DNA of 64,000 nt from NCBI RefSeq assembly GCF_027587205.1, contig NZ_JAPDOD010000004.1:186001-250000 (forward strand), in the 5' to 3' direction. Below, in pieces: positions 16,817 to 25,213 of the stretch. Below the pieces are notes generated by a model. That model did no database searches. It was not told the DNA's origin and saw only the letters and a list, made by a program, of their open reading frames with translations. A program made the position numbers and the translations under genes. How positions within the stretch are numbered: position 1 is the first letter of the stretch; each line of letters starts with the position of its first letter. The DNA comes from Solirubrobacter ginsenosidimutans. GTDB lineage: Bacteria; Actinomycetota; Thermoleophilia; Solirubrobacterales; Solirubrobacteraceae.

Positions 16817-17848
16817 ATGGCTTTGCCGGCGACGCCTGAGCCGGGCGCGTCGTGCCCGGATCTCCGTGTGCTCGCCGCCGAGCACCCGTGGCTGGCGGCG
16901 CTGGCCGGCACCCCGGTCGACGATGGCGAGACCGACGTCCTGGACCACACGCGACTGGTCGCCGAGCAGCTGCTGCGGTCGCCGCAGTGGCGGCGGATGG
17001 AGCCCGAGGACCGTGGAGAGCTCTGGCTCGCGACGCTGTTGCACGACGCCGGCAAGCCCGCCACGACCCGCTACGAGAGAGGCCGCTGGACCGCGCCGGG
17101 CCACGCCCGCCACGGCGCGATCATCGCCCGTCGCGTGCTGTGGGAAGCGGGCCTGAGCCCGTTCGCGCGCGAGCGGATCTGCGGGCTCGTCCGCCACCAC
17201 ATGGCGCCGTATCGCCTGATCGACTCCGAGCACGCGACGCGCCGCACGATCGAGATCTCGCTCGAGGCCGGCGTCCGCCGCCAGCACCTGCTGAGTCGCT
17301 CCGACGCCCTCGCCCGCAGCGACGACCTGACGACCGACGTCGACCTCTTCGCCGTGCACGCGGAGGAGCTCGGCTGCCTCGAGCGCCCGTACCCGTTCGC
17401 GTCCGACCACGCCCGCTTCACCTACTTCACCCACCCGAGCCGCGACCCCGCCTACGCGGCGCATGACGACACCCGCAGCCGCGTCGTCGTGCTGTCCGGC
17501 CTGCCCGGCGCGGGCAAGGACCAGTGGATCGCCCGCCATCACCAAGGGCGCCCGACGATCGCCGTCGACGACCGTGAACGGGCACGCACGTATCTGCGCG
17601 AGGGCAAGCCGTTCATCTGGAACGCGACCCACCATTCCCGGGAGCTCCGCGCCTCCACGATCTCGCTGCTCGCCGACTATCGCGCCCACGTCACGATCGT
17701 CGCCGTCGAAGCACGCCCCCACGAGCTGCGCCGGCACAATCAAGAGCGTCGGCGGCCGGTCCCGTGGGAGGCGGTCGAGCGGGTGCTCGACGACTGGGAG
17801 GCGCCGAGCATCACGGAGTGCCACCGTCTCGAGGTGTGGAGTGGCTAG
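16817..17848 (+). CDS. HD phosphohydrolase fused to a P-loop kinase (polynucleotide-kinase-like)
   Basis: 343 residues. N-terminal HD domain (residues about 35-170) with HTRLVAEQLL, the LLHDAGKP metal motif, HARHGAIIARRV and RHHMAPYRL. From about residue 222 there is a Walker A (VVLSGLPGAGKDQW) and a kinase domain with PFIWNATHHSRELRASTIS and an Arg-rich lid HNQERRRPVP, as in AAA_33/T4-Pnk/zeta-like P-loop kinases. HD plus P-loop kinase in one chain suggests processing of RNA or nucleotide phosphates, as in tRNA or RNA end repair; no ligase is adjacent. Overlaps the convergent cation-efflux gene by 4 bases. Confidence 0.82.
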   Translation: MALPATPEPGASCPDLRVLAAEHPWLAALAGTPVDDGETDVLDHTRLVAEQLLRSPQWRRMEPEDRGELWLATLLHDAGKPATTRYERGRWTAPGHARHGAIIARRVLWEAGLSPFARERICGLVRHHMAPYRLIDSEHATRRTIEISLEAGVRRQHLLSRSDALARSDDLTTDVDLFAVHAEELGCLERPYPFASDHARFTYFTHPSRDPAYAAHDDTRSRVVVLSGLPGAGKDQWIARHHQGRPTIAVDDRERARTYLREGKPFIWNATHHSRELRASTISLLADYRAHVTIVAVEARPHELRRHNQERRRPVPWEAVERVLDDWEAPSITECHRLEVWSG

Positions 17849-18471
17849 TGCGTGTGGCCGTGGAGCGTCCGCCACGACGTCCACGTGATCCGCAGGATCA
17901 CCAATGTGATCGCGAGGCCGATCAGCGGGTCGGCGACCGGCGCGCCGATCGCCACCACGGCCGCCGACGCGATGACCGCCAGCGAGACGTAGGCGTCCGC
18001 CCGCGCGTGCGCCCCGTCCGCGACCAGCGCCGGGCTGTCGAGACGGCGGCCGGCGCGGGTGCGGATGCGCGCGGCGAGCCAGTTGCCGGCGAAGCCGATC
18101 GCCCCCGCGAGAGCGAGCGCGCCGAGCCGGTGCACGTCGGTCGGCGAGACGATCCGCGCCACCGCCTCGTAGCCGGCGGCGCACGCGCTGGCGAAGATCG
18201 CCAGCACGACCGCGAGCCCCGCCCACCGCTCGGCGCGGGCACTGCGCAGCGCGAACGCGATGCCGAGCGGGATCGCCGTCGCGGCGTCACCCGCGTTGTG
18301 GATCAGGTCGGCGAGCAGCGCGACGCTGCCGGACGCGACGTAGACGACGACCTGCGCCACGGCGGTGAGCAGCAGCACCGCCAACGCGAGCGAGACGGCG
18401 CGCACGCCTTCGTGGGAACGCTTGATCGAATCGTGGACGAGGCCGTGCGAGTGGGTGTGGGCGTGGCTCAC
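17845..18471 (-). CDS. Cation diffusion facilitator (Zn/Co/Cd efflux)
   Basis: 208 residues from GTG 18471, the shortest and coupled start: its GTGA overlaps the stop of the upstream ArsR gene. The N terminus is His-rich (SHAHTHSHG) and the C terminus ends LHGHTH. The six-helix CDF core shows the HxxxD/DxxxD metal motifs as LADLIHNAGDA in helix 2 and LVADGAHARADAYVS in helix 5. The cytoplasmic C-terminal domain is missing, so it is shorter than the typical 300-residue family member. Predicted to export a divalent metal in exchange for protons, controlled by the adjacent ArsR. Confidence 0.9.
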   Translation of the reverse strand: MSHAHTHSHGLVHDSIKRSHEGVRAVSLALAVLLLTAVAQVVVYVASGSVALLADLIHNAGDAATAIPLGIAFALRSARAERWAGLAVVLAIFASACAAGYEAVARIVSPTDVHRLGALALAGAIGFAGNWLAARIRTRAGRRLDSPALVADGAHARADAYVSLAVIASAAVVAIGAPVADPLIGLAITLVILRITWTSWRTLHGHTH

Positions 18472-18842
18472 GCCTCGACCGCCTGATGGCGCCCCGCAAG
18501 GCCGAGCCGCACGTGCTCGACGTGCGAGACGACCTGCCCGAGCAGGTCCGCGACATGATCGTCGTAGAGCTCGTACACGACCTGGCGACCGTCCCGCTGT
18601 CCGGTCACGAGCCCGAGATGCCGCAGTAGCCGGAGCTGGTGCGACACCGCCGAGCCCTCCATCCCGACCGCCTCGGCGAGCTCGTTCACCGAGGCCGGCC
18701 CGGCGTGCAGGCGGGCGAGGATGCGCAGCCGGCTCGGCGCCGACAGCGCCTGGATGCTGTCCGCCGCGGCACGCGCGAAGGCGGCGTCGTCGAGCAGCCG
18801 CGTGACGTCCTCGTGTTCGGAGCCGTGCGCCATCACCGACAC
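18468..18842 (-). CDS. ArsR/SmtB-family metal-responsive repressor
   Basis: 124 residues, winged helix-turn-helix (SAPSRLRILARLH, then VGMEGSAVSHQLRLLRHLGL, then wing GRQVVYELYDDH). The last helix carries DDH and HVEH, matching the alpha-5 Zn/Ni/Co site of CzrA/NmtR-like sensors rather than an arsenic CxC site. It is first in an operon with the cation efflux gene and sits directly behind a near-perfect operator palindrome, so it should be autoregulated and derepressed by metal. Confidence 0.93.
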   Translation of the reverse strand: MSVMAHGSEHEDVTRLLDDAAFARAAADSIQALSAPSRLRILARLHAGPASVNELAEAVGMEGSAVSHQLRLLRHLGLVTGQRDGRQVVYELYDDHVADLLGQVVSHVEHVRLGLAGRHQAVEA

Positions 18843-18843
18843 G

Positions 18844-18867
18844 ATAGCTGAAGGACTGTTCAGATAT
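18844..18867. promoter_or_regulatory. ArsR/SmtB operator palindrome
   Basis: ATAGCTGAA-N6-TTCAGATAT, an inverted repeat with half sites CTGAA/TTCAG flanked by ATA/TAT, closely like the known 12-2-12 operators of SmtB/CzrA proteins. It lies 1 base upstream of the ArsR start and 24 bases upstream of the divergent PBP start, so binding could affect both. Confidence 0.75.
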
Positions 18868-18890
18868 GCGGTCTGCGTGGGATCTCATTT

Positions 18891-21065
18891 GTGGCGGTTA
18901 CGTTCGAGCGTCGTGCCCGTCACAGATCCCGCCGCGAAGGCAATGCATTGACAGTGCGCCGTACCGACGAGCGGGTGCCGCCGATCACGCCCCAGCTGGC
19001 GTGGCGCGTCGCCGTGCTCGGGGCGGTCGCGTTCCTGCTGTTCGCGACCGTGTTCTTCCGTCTGTGGTCACTGCAGGTGCTCTCCGGCAGCCGGTTTGTC
19101 GCGCAGGCGCGCGACAACGGGCGGCGGGTGGTGCCGATCGAGGCCCCGCGCGGCGACATCGTGGATCGCAACGACCACAAGCTGGTGACGACGCGCAGGG
19201 CGGCGGTGGTGCAGATCGCGCCCGCGTCGCTGCCCGCGGCGGTCCGGACGCAGGGCGACGACTACCACGTCGCGCTCGCCGACGCCGAGAACGCGCGGGC
19301 GCGGGCGGAGACGCAACTGAAGGCGCTGGAGCGCCAATTGCGCGACGACGGCCACAGGGCGACCAAGGCGGAGCACGCCGCCACGGCGCGGCTGCGCGCC
19401 GCCGCCGAGACGGCCAAGGCGGTCCCGATCCCGCCGCTGCCCGCGACCGAGCCGGAGCTCGCGCAGCTCTACGCGCGGATCGGGCGGGTGCTCCAGATCC
19501 GCCCCGAGACCGTGCACGGACGGGTGATCCGCGGGCTCGCGGAGGCGCCGTACACGAACGTCACGATCCGCACCGACGTCCCGCGCGCCGAGTTCGACTA
19601 CATGCGCGAACGGCCGCAGCAGTTCCCGGGCGTCGTGATCACCGACACGTTCCTGCGTGAGTACCCGCACGGATCGCTGGCGGCGCAGCTGTTCGGCACG
19701 GTTTCGCAGGAGAAGGGCCAGAGCGGGCTCGAGCAGCACTACGACGAGGTCCTGCGCGGCGTGCCGGGCAAGACCCGCCTGACCGTCGACGCGAGCGGGC
19801 AGCTCGACGAGAGCCAGGGCGTCAAGGTCACCGAGCCCAAGCAGGGCGACCGGCTGCAGCTGACGCTCGACCTCGGGCTGCAGCAGGCCGGGGACGCCGC
19901 GCTGGCGAAGGCGCTCAGCGCCTCCAAGTACCCCACCCGCGCGGGCGCGTGGCTGGCGATGGACCCGCGCAACGGCGCCGTGTACGGGATGGGGTCCGCG
20001 CCGAGCTTCGACGCGAGCAAGCTCGCCAAGCCGTTCTCGGACAAGACGTATCAGGAACTGACCTCGCAAGCCCAGGACGCGCCGCTGCTCAATCGCGTCA
20101 CCGAGTCCGCCTATCCCACCGGCTCGACGTTCAAGCCCGTCACCGCGTTCGCCGCGCTCGAGGGCGGGCTGATCAACCCCAGCTACACGATCGACGACAC
20201 GGGCCACTGGGCGCTCGGCACGCAGAAGTACCAGAACGCCAACCAGGCGAGCTTCGGGACGATCAACGTCGCCGACGCCCTGAAGGTCTCCTCGGACATC
20301 TTCTTCTTCCAGCTCGGCGCGGCCGCGGAGGATCACGACAACCTGATCCAGCGCTGGGCGAAGCGGTTCGGCTTCGGGTCAAAGACCGGGATCGACCTGC
20401 CCGGCGAGTCCCCCGGCCTCGTCCCCGACTCGGCGTGGCGCACCCGCGAGTACAAGGCGTACGCCGCCTGCGTCGACAAGGCGCACCTGCTGCAGAACAC
20501 GCTGCCGGCGCTGTACAAGTGCGGCGGGATCGACAAGCCCTGGACGCCGGGCGACAACGTCAACCTCGCCGTCGGTCAGGGCGACCTCCAGGCCACGCCG
20601 CTGCAGCTCGCCGTCGCCTATTCGGCGATCGCCAACGACGGCACGATCGTGAAGCCCCACCTCGGGCTCTCCGTCGAGGACGGCAATGGCTTCCCGATCC
20701 ACGCGATCCACACCGACCCGCGACGCAAGATCAAGCTCAGCGCGCGCGATCGCCAGGTCATCCTCGGCGGCCTCAAGGCAGCCACGACGCAGCCCGACGG
20801 GACCTCTGCCGACGTGTTCAAGGGCTGGCCGAAGCGCTACACGGTCTACGGCAAGACCGGCACGGCCGAGCGCGGCGTCAACCCCGACCAGGCCTGGTAC
20901 GCCTGCTTCGTCAACGATCCGGAGCGCCCGATCGTCGTCGTCGTCACGGTCGAGAAGGGCGGGTTCGGGGCCGAGACCGCCGCGCCCGCCGCACGGCTGA
21001 TCCTGTCGAAGTGGTTCGGCGTCAAGGACAACGCCTTCCACGCCGGCACGAGCGACACGCTCTAG
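18891..21065 (+). CDS. mrdA: Class B penicillin-binding protein, PBP2/MrdA type
   Basis: 724 residues from GTG 18891 (a GTG near 18954 is an alternative just before TDERVPPITP). One membrane anchor (residues 40-65), a dimerisation head with APRGDIVDRN, then a transpeptidase domain with the active-site serine Ser412 in TGSTFKP, SSD at 467-469 and KTGTAE at 655-660. Between the head segments, residues about 125-180 form an Ala/Arg/Glu-rich coiled coil absent from textbook PBP2. It cross-links peptidoglycan, probably in the elongation complex with a RodA glycosyltransferase, but neither rodA nor mreBCD is in the window. Gene symbol from family resemblance. Confidence 0.88.
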   Translation: MAVTFERRARHRSRREGNALTVRRTDERVPPITPQLAWRVAVLGAVAFLLFATVFFRLWSLQVLSGSRFVAQARDNGRRVVPIEAPRGDIVDRNDHKLVTTRRAAVVQIAPASLPAAVRTQGDDYHVALADAENARARAETQLKALERQLRDDGHRATKAEHAATARLRAAAETAKAVPIPPLPATEPELAQLYARIGRVLQIRPETVHGRVIRGLAEAPYTNVTIRTDVPRAEFDYMRERPQQFPGVVITDTFLREYPHGSLAAQLFGTVSQEKGQSGLEQHYDEVLRGVPGKTRLTVDASGQLDESQGVKVTEPKQGDRLQLTLDLGLQQAGDAALAKALSASKYPTRAGAWLAMDPRNGAVYGMGSAPSFDASKLAKPFSDKTYQELTSQAQDAPLLNRVTESAYPTGSTFKPVTAFAALEGGLINPSYTIDDTGHWALGTQKYQNANQASFGTINVADALKVSSDIFFFQLGAAAEDHDNLIQRWAKRFGFGSKTGIDLPGESPGLVPDSAWRTREYKAYAACVDKAHLLQNTLPALYKCGGIDKPWTPGDNVNLAVGQGDLQATPLQLAVAYSAIANDGTIVKPHLGLSVEDGNGFPIHAIHTDPRRKIKLSARDRQVILGGLKAATTQPDGTSADVFKGWPKRYTVYGKTGTAERGVNPDQAWYACFVNDPERPIVVVVTVEKGGFGAETAAPAARLILSKWFGVKDNAFHAGTSDTL

Positions 21066-21201
21066 GCCGCAATGTTCGCGCGCTGACCCCGTAGTTTCCG
21101 CTCAGTCCGGGCCACTTCGGCCATGTGTAAGAAAAGTGGCTTCGAGGTGCAAAAGGGAACCGGCGGACCGGCGTGTCCGCACGCGGATACTCCCTTCGCA
21201 C

Positions 21202-23862
21202 ATGGGCGCGGCGTTGAAGAAGCCCCAGGTCGCCGTCGCTGCCGCGGCCGCGGTCGCCGAAGCGCTGCTCGAACGCCGAGGGCCCGCTCTCACCCGCCGC
21301 CTGTCCGCCCGCGAGCGAGGCGTCGAGACGACCGCGGCCGTGCTGCTCCTCGTCGTGGCCATGGTGATGGCGCTCGTCGCGCCCCACGAGCACGATGCCT
21401 CCACCGCCGTCCTGCTGACGCTGTGTTACGCGCTGATGCGGCGGGTGCGCTTCCCGCTCGGGCCGGGTCTGATCCGCCCGACCCAGCTGGTGTTCGTCCC
21501 GATGCTCTTCCTCACGCCCGCGGCGGCGGTGCCGTTGCTGGTCACGGCCGGCTCGCTGCTGGGCGAGCTGCCCGAGTTGCTGCGGCGGCGGGCGCACCCG
21601 GAGCGCCTGCTCGTGATCATCGCCGACGGCTGGTACGCGGTGGGGCCCGCCGTGGTCATCGCCGCGCTCTCCGGCGGCGACCCGGTCGACGCCGCCTGGG
21701 GTGTGCTCCTGCTCGCGCTCGCAGCGCAGATCTCGGTCGACTTCACGGCCTCGACGCTGCGCGAATGGCTGGGCGCGGGCATCTCCCCCAGCGAGCTGCT
21801 GCCCGTCCTGGCGCTGGTGTATCTGATCGACGCCACGCTGGCGCCGATCGGCTTCCTCGCGGTGCTCGCGTCCGAGGTCTACCAGCACGCGTACCTACTC
21901 GCGATCGCTCCCGGCGCCCTGCTCGGCCTGATCGCCCGCGAGCGCAGCAGCCGGATCGCGCACGAGCTCGCACTGGAGCGGGCGTTCCGGCGCTCCACCC
22001 GCGCATTGGACGCGCGCGCGGAGGATCTGCGCCGCCAGGCGGGGCGGTTGCAGGCGGGCGAATCGGCGAGCCCGCCCGAGGATCGCAGCGCGCTCGAGCG
22101 GATGCTGCTGACGACCACGATCGAGGCGTTGCAGGCCGACTGCGGGCGCTTGAGCGAGCTCGACGAGGCGGGTGTGCTGCATGCGCGGCTGACGATCGGC
22201 CGCGACGACGACGCCCTGCGCGCGGCGGAGCTCTCCCTCGGGACCCTGTGCGACGGCGCCCTGGCGATCGCCGTCGGGCTGAGCCACGTGCTCGTCGTCG
22301 CGCGTCCCGGAGCTGCCTTCTCCCCTGTCGAGCGTGACCTGCTGGAGCACCTCGCCGCGCAGGCCGCGGTCTCGCTCGAGAACCTGCGCCTGGAGGAGCT
22401 GATGCGGCGCACGTCGGCCGAGCTGCGCGCGATCCTGGAAGGCGTCGCCGATGCCGTCGCGGCCGAGGATCCGGACGGCCGTCTCGTCTACGTCAACGCC
22501 GCCGCCGCGCGGCTGCTGGGCGGAGCGGACGAGTTCGGTTCGCGGCTGGGCGTCCCGGCCGACCTGCTGCCGGGACGGCGGGTGTTCAAGGGCGCGCCCG
22601 CCGAGGCGCTCGTCGTGCGTCACCCCGGCGAGTCGCGGTGGTCGCGCGTGAAGGCCAGCCCGGTGCTCGAGGACGGTGGCGCGCGACTGGCGATCAGCGT
22701 CTTCGAGGACATCACCGAGATCAAGCAGGCCGAGGAGGCGCAGCGCTTCCTGGCCAACAGCTCGCGGGCGCTGGCCCGGTCGCTGGAGCTCGAGGAGACG
22801 CTGCCCGAGGTCGCCCGGCTGGTCGCAGCGACGCTCGCCGACGACTGCGCCATCCACCTGTTCGAGGATGGAGAGTTGCGGCTGATGGGCGCCAGCCGCG
22901 GCCAGATGGTCTCGCCGCCCGGGCTCGAAGAGGTCGTCGCGCGCGGGACTCCGAGGTTGTGGGTCGAGGCGGGCCGGACGACTGCGCTGGCGGTGCCGAT
23001 CCTCGTCCGCGACGGGATCGCCGGCACGATCACGCTGCACAACCACCACTTCAGCGAGCCCGACATCGCGCTCGCCGAGGATCTCGGGCTCCGGGTCGGG
23101 TCGGCGGTCGACAACGCGAACCTCTACCACCAGCGCGCGACGATCGCCCACACGCTGCAGCAGTCCCTGCTCCCGCCCGAGCTGCCGGAGATCCCCGGGG
23201 TCGAGGCCGCCGCGCATTACCGCCCCGCGGGCGAGGGGATCGAGGTCGGCGGCGACTTCTACGACCTCTTCGCGACCGGTGAGCGCGAGTGGTTCGCGGT
23301 CATGGGCGACGTGTGCGGCAAGGGCGCGCCCGCCGCGGCGGTGACCGCGATGGTGCGCTACACGATCCGCGCCGCGGTCATGCGCAACCGCTCCCCCGCG
23401 GGCATCCTGCGCTGGCTGAACTCGGCGATGCTGCGCCAGCAGGCGGGGCGGTTCGTGACGCTCGCCATCGCGCGCCTGGAGCTGGAGACCGACGGGACGG
23501 TGATCGCCACGGTCGCAAGCGGAGGCCACCCGCTGCCCCGGATCCTGCGCTCGACGGGGCTGGTCGAGGAGCTCGGGACGACCGGCACGTTGCTCGGCGT
23601 GCTCGCCGACGTCGACCTCGACGACCGCAGCTCGCAGCTCGGTCCGGGCGACGCGCTCGTGCTCTACACCGACGGCCTGACCGAGGTCACGGCGCCGCGG
23701 GTGTGGTCACGCGCGCACCTGGACGCGGCGATCGGCGGCGCGCGGCGGCGCTCCGCGCAGGGCATCGTCGATCATCTCGCCGCGCAGGCCGAGGCGGAGG
23801 CCGAAGGGCCTCCGCGCGACGACCTGGCGCTGCTCGCGCTGCGCGTCTATCCCTTGCTGTAA
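21202..23862 (+). CDS. Membrane PP2C-type (SpoIIE) phosphatase with GAF and PAS sensor domains
   Basis: 886 residues from ATG 21202; an upstream in-frame ATG at 21136 would add an Arg-rich, unlikely leader. About seven membrane helices (residues 40-250), a GAF-like domain (about 290-400), a PAS domain (about 406-510, GVADAVAAEDPDGRLVYVN), a second GAF domain (about 516-640), then a SpoIIE/RsbU phosphatase domain with HTLQQSLLPPELPEIPG, VGGDFYDLF, MGDVCGKG, LYTDGLTE and RDDLALL metal-binding aspartates. RsbU-like enzymes dephosphorylate anti-anti-sigma factors, releasing stress sigma factors. No anti-sigma partner lies next to it. Overlaps the convergent gene by 16 bases. Confidence 0.92.
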   Translation: MGAALKKPQVAVAAAAAVAEALLERRGPALTRRLSARERGVETTAAVLLLVVAMVMALVAPHEHDASTAVLLTLCYALMRRVRFPLGPGLIRPTQLVFVPMLFLTPAAAVPLLVTAGSLLGELPELLRRRAHPERLLVIIADGWYAVGPAVVIAALSGGDPVDAAWGVLLLALAAQISVDFTASTLREWLGAGISPSELLPVLALVYLIDATLAPIGFLAVLASEVYQHAYLLAIAPGALLGLIARERSSRIAHELALERAFRRSTRALDARAEDLRRQAGRLQAGESASPPEDRSALERMLLTTTIEALQADCGRLSELDEAGVLHARLTIGRDDDALRAAELSLGTLCDGALAIAVGLSHVLVVARPGAAFSPVERDLLEHLAAQAAVSLENLRLEELMRRTSAELRAILEGVADAVAAEDPDGRLVYVNAAAARLLGGADEFGSRLGVPADLLPGRRVFKGAPAEALVVRHPGESRWSRVKASPVLEDGGARLAISVFEDITEIKQAEEAQRFLANSSRALARSLELEETLPEVARLVAATLADDCAIHLFEDGELRLMGASRGQMVSPPGLEEVVARGTPRLWVEAGRTTALAVPILVRDGIAGTITLHNHHFSEPDIALAEDLGLRVGSAVDNANLYHQRATIAHTLQQSLLPPELPEIPGVEAAAHYRPAGEGIEVGGDFYDLFATGEREWFAVMGDVCGKGAPAAAVTAMVRYTIRAAVMRNRSPAGILRWLNSAMLRQQAGRFVTLAIARLELETDGTVIATVASGGHPLPRILRSTGLVEELGTTGTLLGVLADVDLDDRSSQLGPGDALVLYTDGLTEVTAPRVWSRAHLDAAIGGARRRSAQGIVDHLAAQAEAEAEGPPRDDLALLALRVYPLL

Positions 23863-24404
23863 GGGTCGACGTAGACGTCGTCGACCTGCCAGGCGCTGTC
23901 CGGTGCCGCGGTCAGGCGGAAGCGGACCTCGTTGGACAGCAGGTTGCCGAGCATCAGCAGTGGCAGCGTCGGCTGCCACTCGCCGCCGCCCAGGACGACA
24001 CCCACCGGCAGCTCGAGCTGCAGGCCGAGCAGTGTCTTGAACTGGACGGTGACGATCAGTGGCGAGAGGGCCGCGCCGGCGTTGCGGGCGAAGAAGCGGA
24101 TCGTCGGGTGGGCGACGGTCACGCAGATCGGCGCGGTGGTGGCGGAGGAGCCCGGCGGGAGGTCGAGCGAGCGGGTGCCGGCGAGGAACGGCTGGTTGCC
24201 GTCGACGACCGTCGCGCCGCCCGCCAGTACCCAGCTGCCGCCGGCCTCGAAGCCGCTGTCCGGCGCCGCTTGGTAGTAGGCGGGGTCGAGCCAGGGCCGG
24301 AAGGTCTGGTCGAGTGGCTGCGCGGGGCAGGCGGCGAGCGCCTGGGGAGCACCGAAGGCGAGGGCGGCGAGCGCGCCCACGGCGGCGAGGAGGGGCCTCT
24401 TCAT
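23847..24404 (-). CDS. Secreted protein of unknown function
   Basis: 185 residues with a Sec signal peptide (MKRPLLAAVGALAALAFG...ALAA). The mature part opens CPAQPLDQTFRPWLDPAYY and contains strands typical of a carbohydrate-binding-like beta-sandwich (GGSWVLAGGATVVDGNQPFL, SLDLPPGSSATT, VTVAHPTIRFFARN, SAWQVDDVYVDPY). The final VDDVYVDPY is common at the end of such jelly-roll domains. Probably a stand-alone extracellular binding domain; no enzyme motif seen. Confidence 0.72.
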   Translation of the reverse strand: MKRPLLAAVGALAALAFGAPQALAACPAQPLDQTFRPWLDPAYYQAAPDSGFEAGGSWVLAGGATVVDGNQPFLAGTRSLDLPPGSSATTAPICVTVAHPTIRFFARNAGAALSPLIVTVQFKTLLGLQLELPVGVVLGGGEWQPTLPLLMLGNLLSNEVRFRLTAAPDSAWQVDDVYVDPYSKG

Positions 24405-24452
24405 CTCGCTCGCACGCGTGCTCCGTAGACACGCTCGCCAAACCTAAAATGT

Positions 24453-24794
24453 TCAGTCGATCAACGTGTACCTGACGGTCTGCACGGTGATCTCGCCGTC
24501 GCGGAAGACGAACGTGTCGATGCCGTCCTCCACCCGGGAGTTCGCCGCCTTCGCACTCCACTCGATGAACAGGACGTCGCCCTCGAAGATCTGCGTCGGG
24601 ACGGCCCATTCGGCGTTCGGGACGTCGGCGAGCAACTTCGTGAAGCCTTCGCGCACCCCGTCCTTGCCGTGCAGCGCGCCGGCGGGCGTGATGAAGACCG
24701 CGTCGTCGGCGTAGTCGCTGACGATGCCCTCGAGATCGCCCGCGATCAGCACCTCGGCGTGGTGCTGGAACACTTCCTGCGGAGTCCTTGACAC
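24453..24794 (-). CDS. SnoaL-like / NTF2-like protein
   Basis: 113 residues from GTG 24794, with an ideal GGAGGAGGAG ribosome-binding site. Short alpha+beta cone of the SnoaL type: FQHHAEVLIAGDLEGIVSDY, DDAVFITPAG, GKDGVREGF, GDVLFIEWSA, DTFVFRDGEITVQTVRYTL. The family includes polyketide cyclases and many stress or hypothetical proteins. Divergent from the GNAT gene with overlapping 5' regions. Confidence 0.85.
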   Translation of the reverse strand: MSRTPQEVFQHHAEVLIAGDLEGIVSDYADDAVFITPAGALHGKDGVREGFTKLLADVPNAEWAVPTQIFEGDVLFIEWSAKAANSRVEDGIDTFVFRDGEITVQTVRYTLID

Positions 24795-24833
24795 TGCTCC
24801 TCCTCCGTTATGGCGGTTAGGGTTCTGCCGTAC

Positions 24834-25133
24834 GTGACCATCAGAGACGTCCCGGACCAGCACCGCTATGAGATCCACGTCTCCGACGAGCTCGCCGGCT
24901 TCGTGCAGTATCGCCGCCGCGAGGGGTTGATCGCGTTCATCCACACCGAGATCGATGCGCGCTTCGAAGGCCAGGGGCTCGCGTCTCAGTTGATCGCGGC
25001 CGTGCTGGGCGAAGCACGCTCGGCGGGCGTGGCGGTGCTGCCGTTCTGCCCGTTCGTCAACGGGTACATCTCGCGCCACCCGGAGTACGTGGACCTGGTG
25101 CCGGAGGACTTCCGGGCCGAGTTCGGGCTCTGA
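24834..25133 (+). CDS. Small GNAT-like acetyltransferase (PF14542 type)
   Basis: 99 residues from GTG 24834, which aligns best with the family start; ATG 24810 in frame gives 107. Features of the short GCN5-related family: ELAGFVQYRR, IHTEIDARFEGQGLASQLI (acetyl-CoA loop), ARSAGVAVLPFCPFVNGYI, and the characteristic HPEYVDLVP. Acceptor substrate unknown. Only 39 bases separate its start from that of the divergent SnoaL gene. Its 3' half is antisense to a small coupled ORF behind the MFS gene. Confidence 0.82.
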   Translation: MTIRDVPDQHRYEIHVSDELAGFVQYRRREGLIAFIHTEIDARFEGQGLASQLIAAVLGEARSAGVAVLPFCPFVNGYISRHPEYVDLVPEDFRAEFGL

Positions 25134-25213
25134 GGGACGTTCCAGCGCCCCGGCGGCAGGCCGTTGTGGCAGAGGTCTTCGAGGATCTCATCGAGGGTGA
25201 TGTCGAGCTTCAT
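24986..25213 (-). CDS. Small ORF coupled to the MFS transporter stop
   Basis: 75-codon ORF whose ATG (25213) overlaps the MFS stop as ATGA. The first 26 or so residues (MKLDITLDEILEDLCHNGLP...) lie in otherwise empty sequence and look protein-like; the rest is antisense to the GNAT gene and low in hydrophobic character. It could be a genuine small partner protein or a chance extension. No family recognised. Confidence 0.35.
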   Translation of the reverse strand: MKLDITLDEILEDLCHNGLPPGRWNVPQSPNSARKSSGTRSTYSGWREMYPLTNGQNGSTATPAERASPSTAAIN

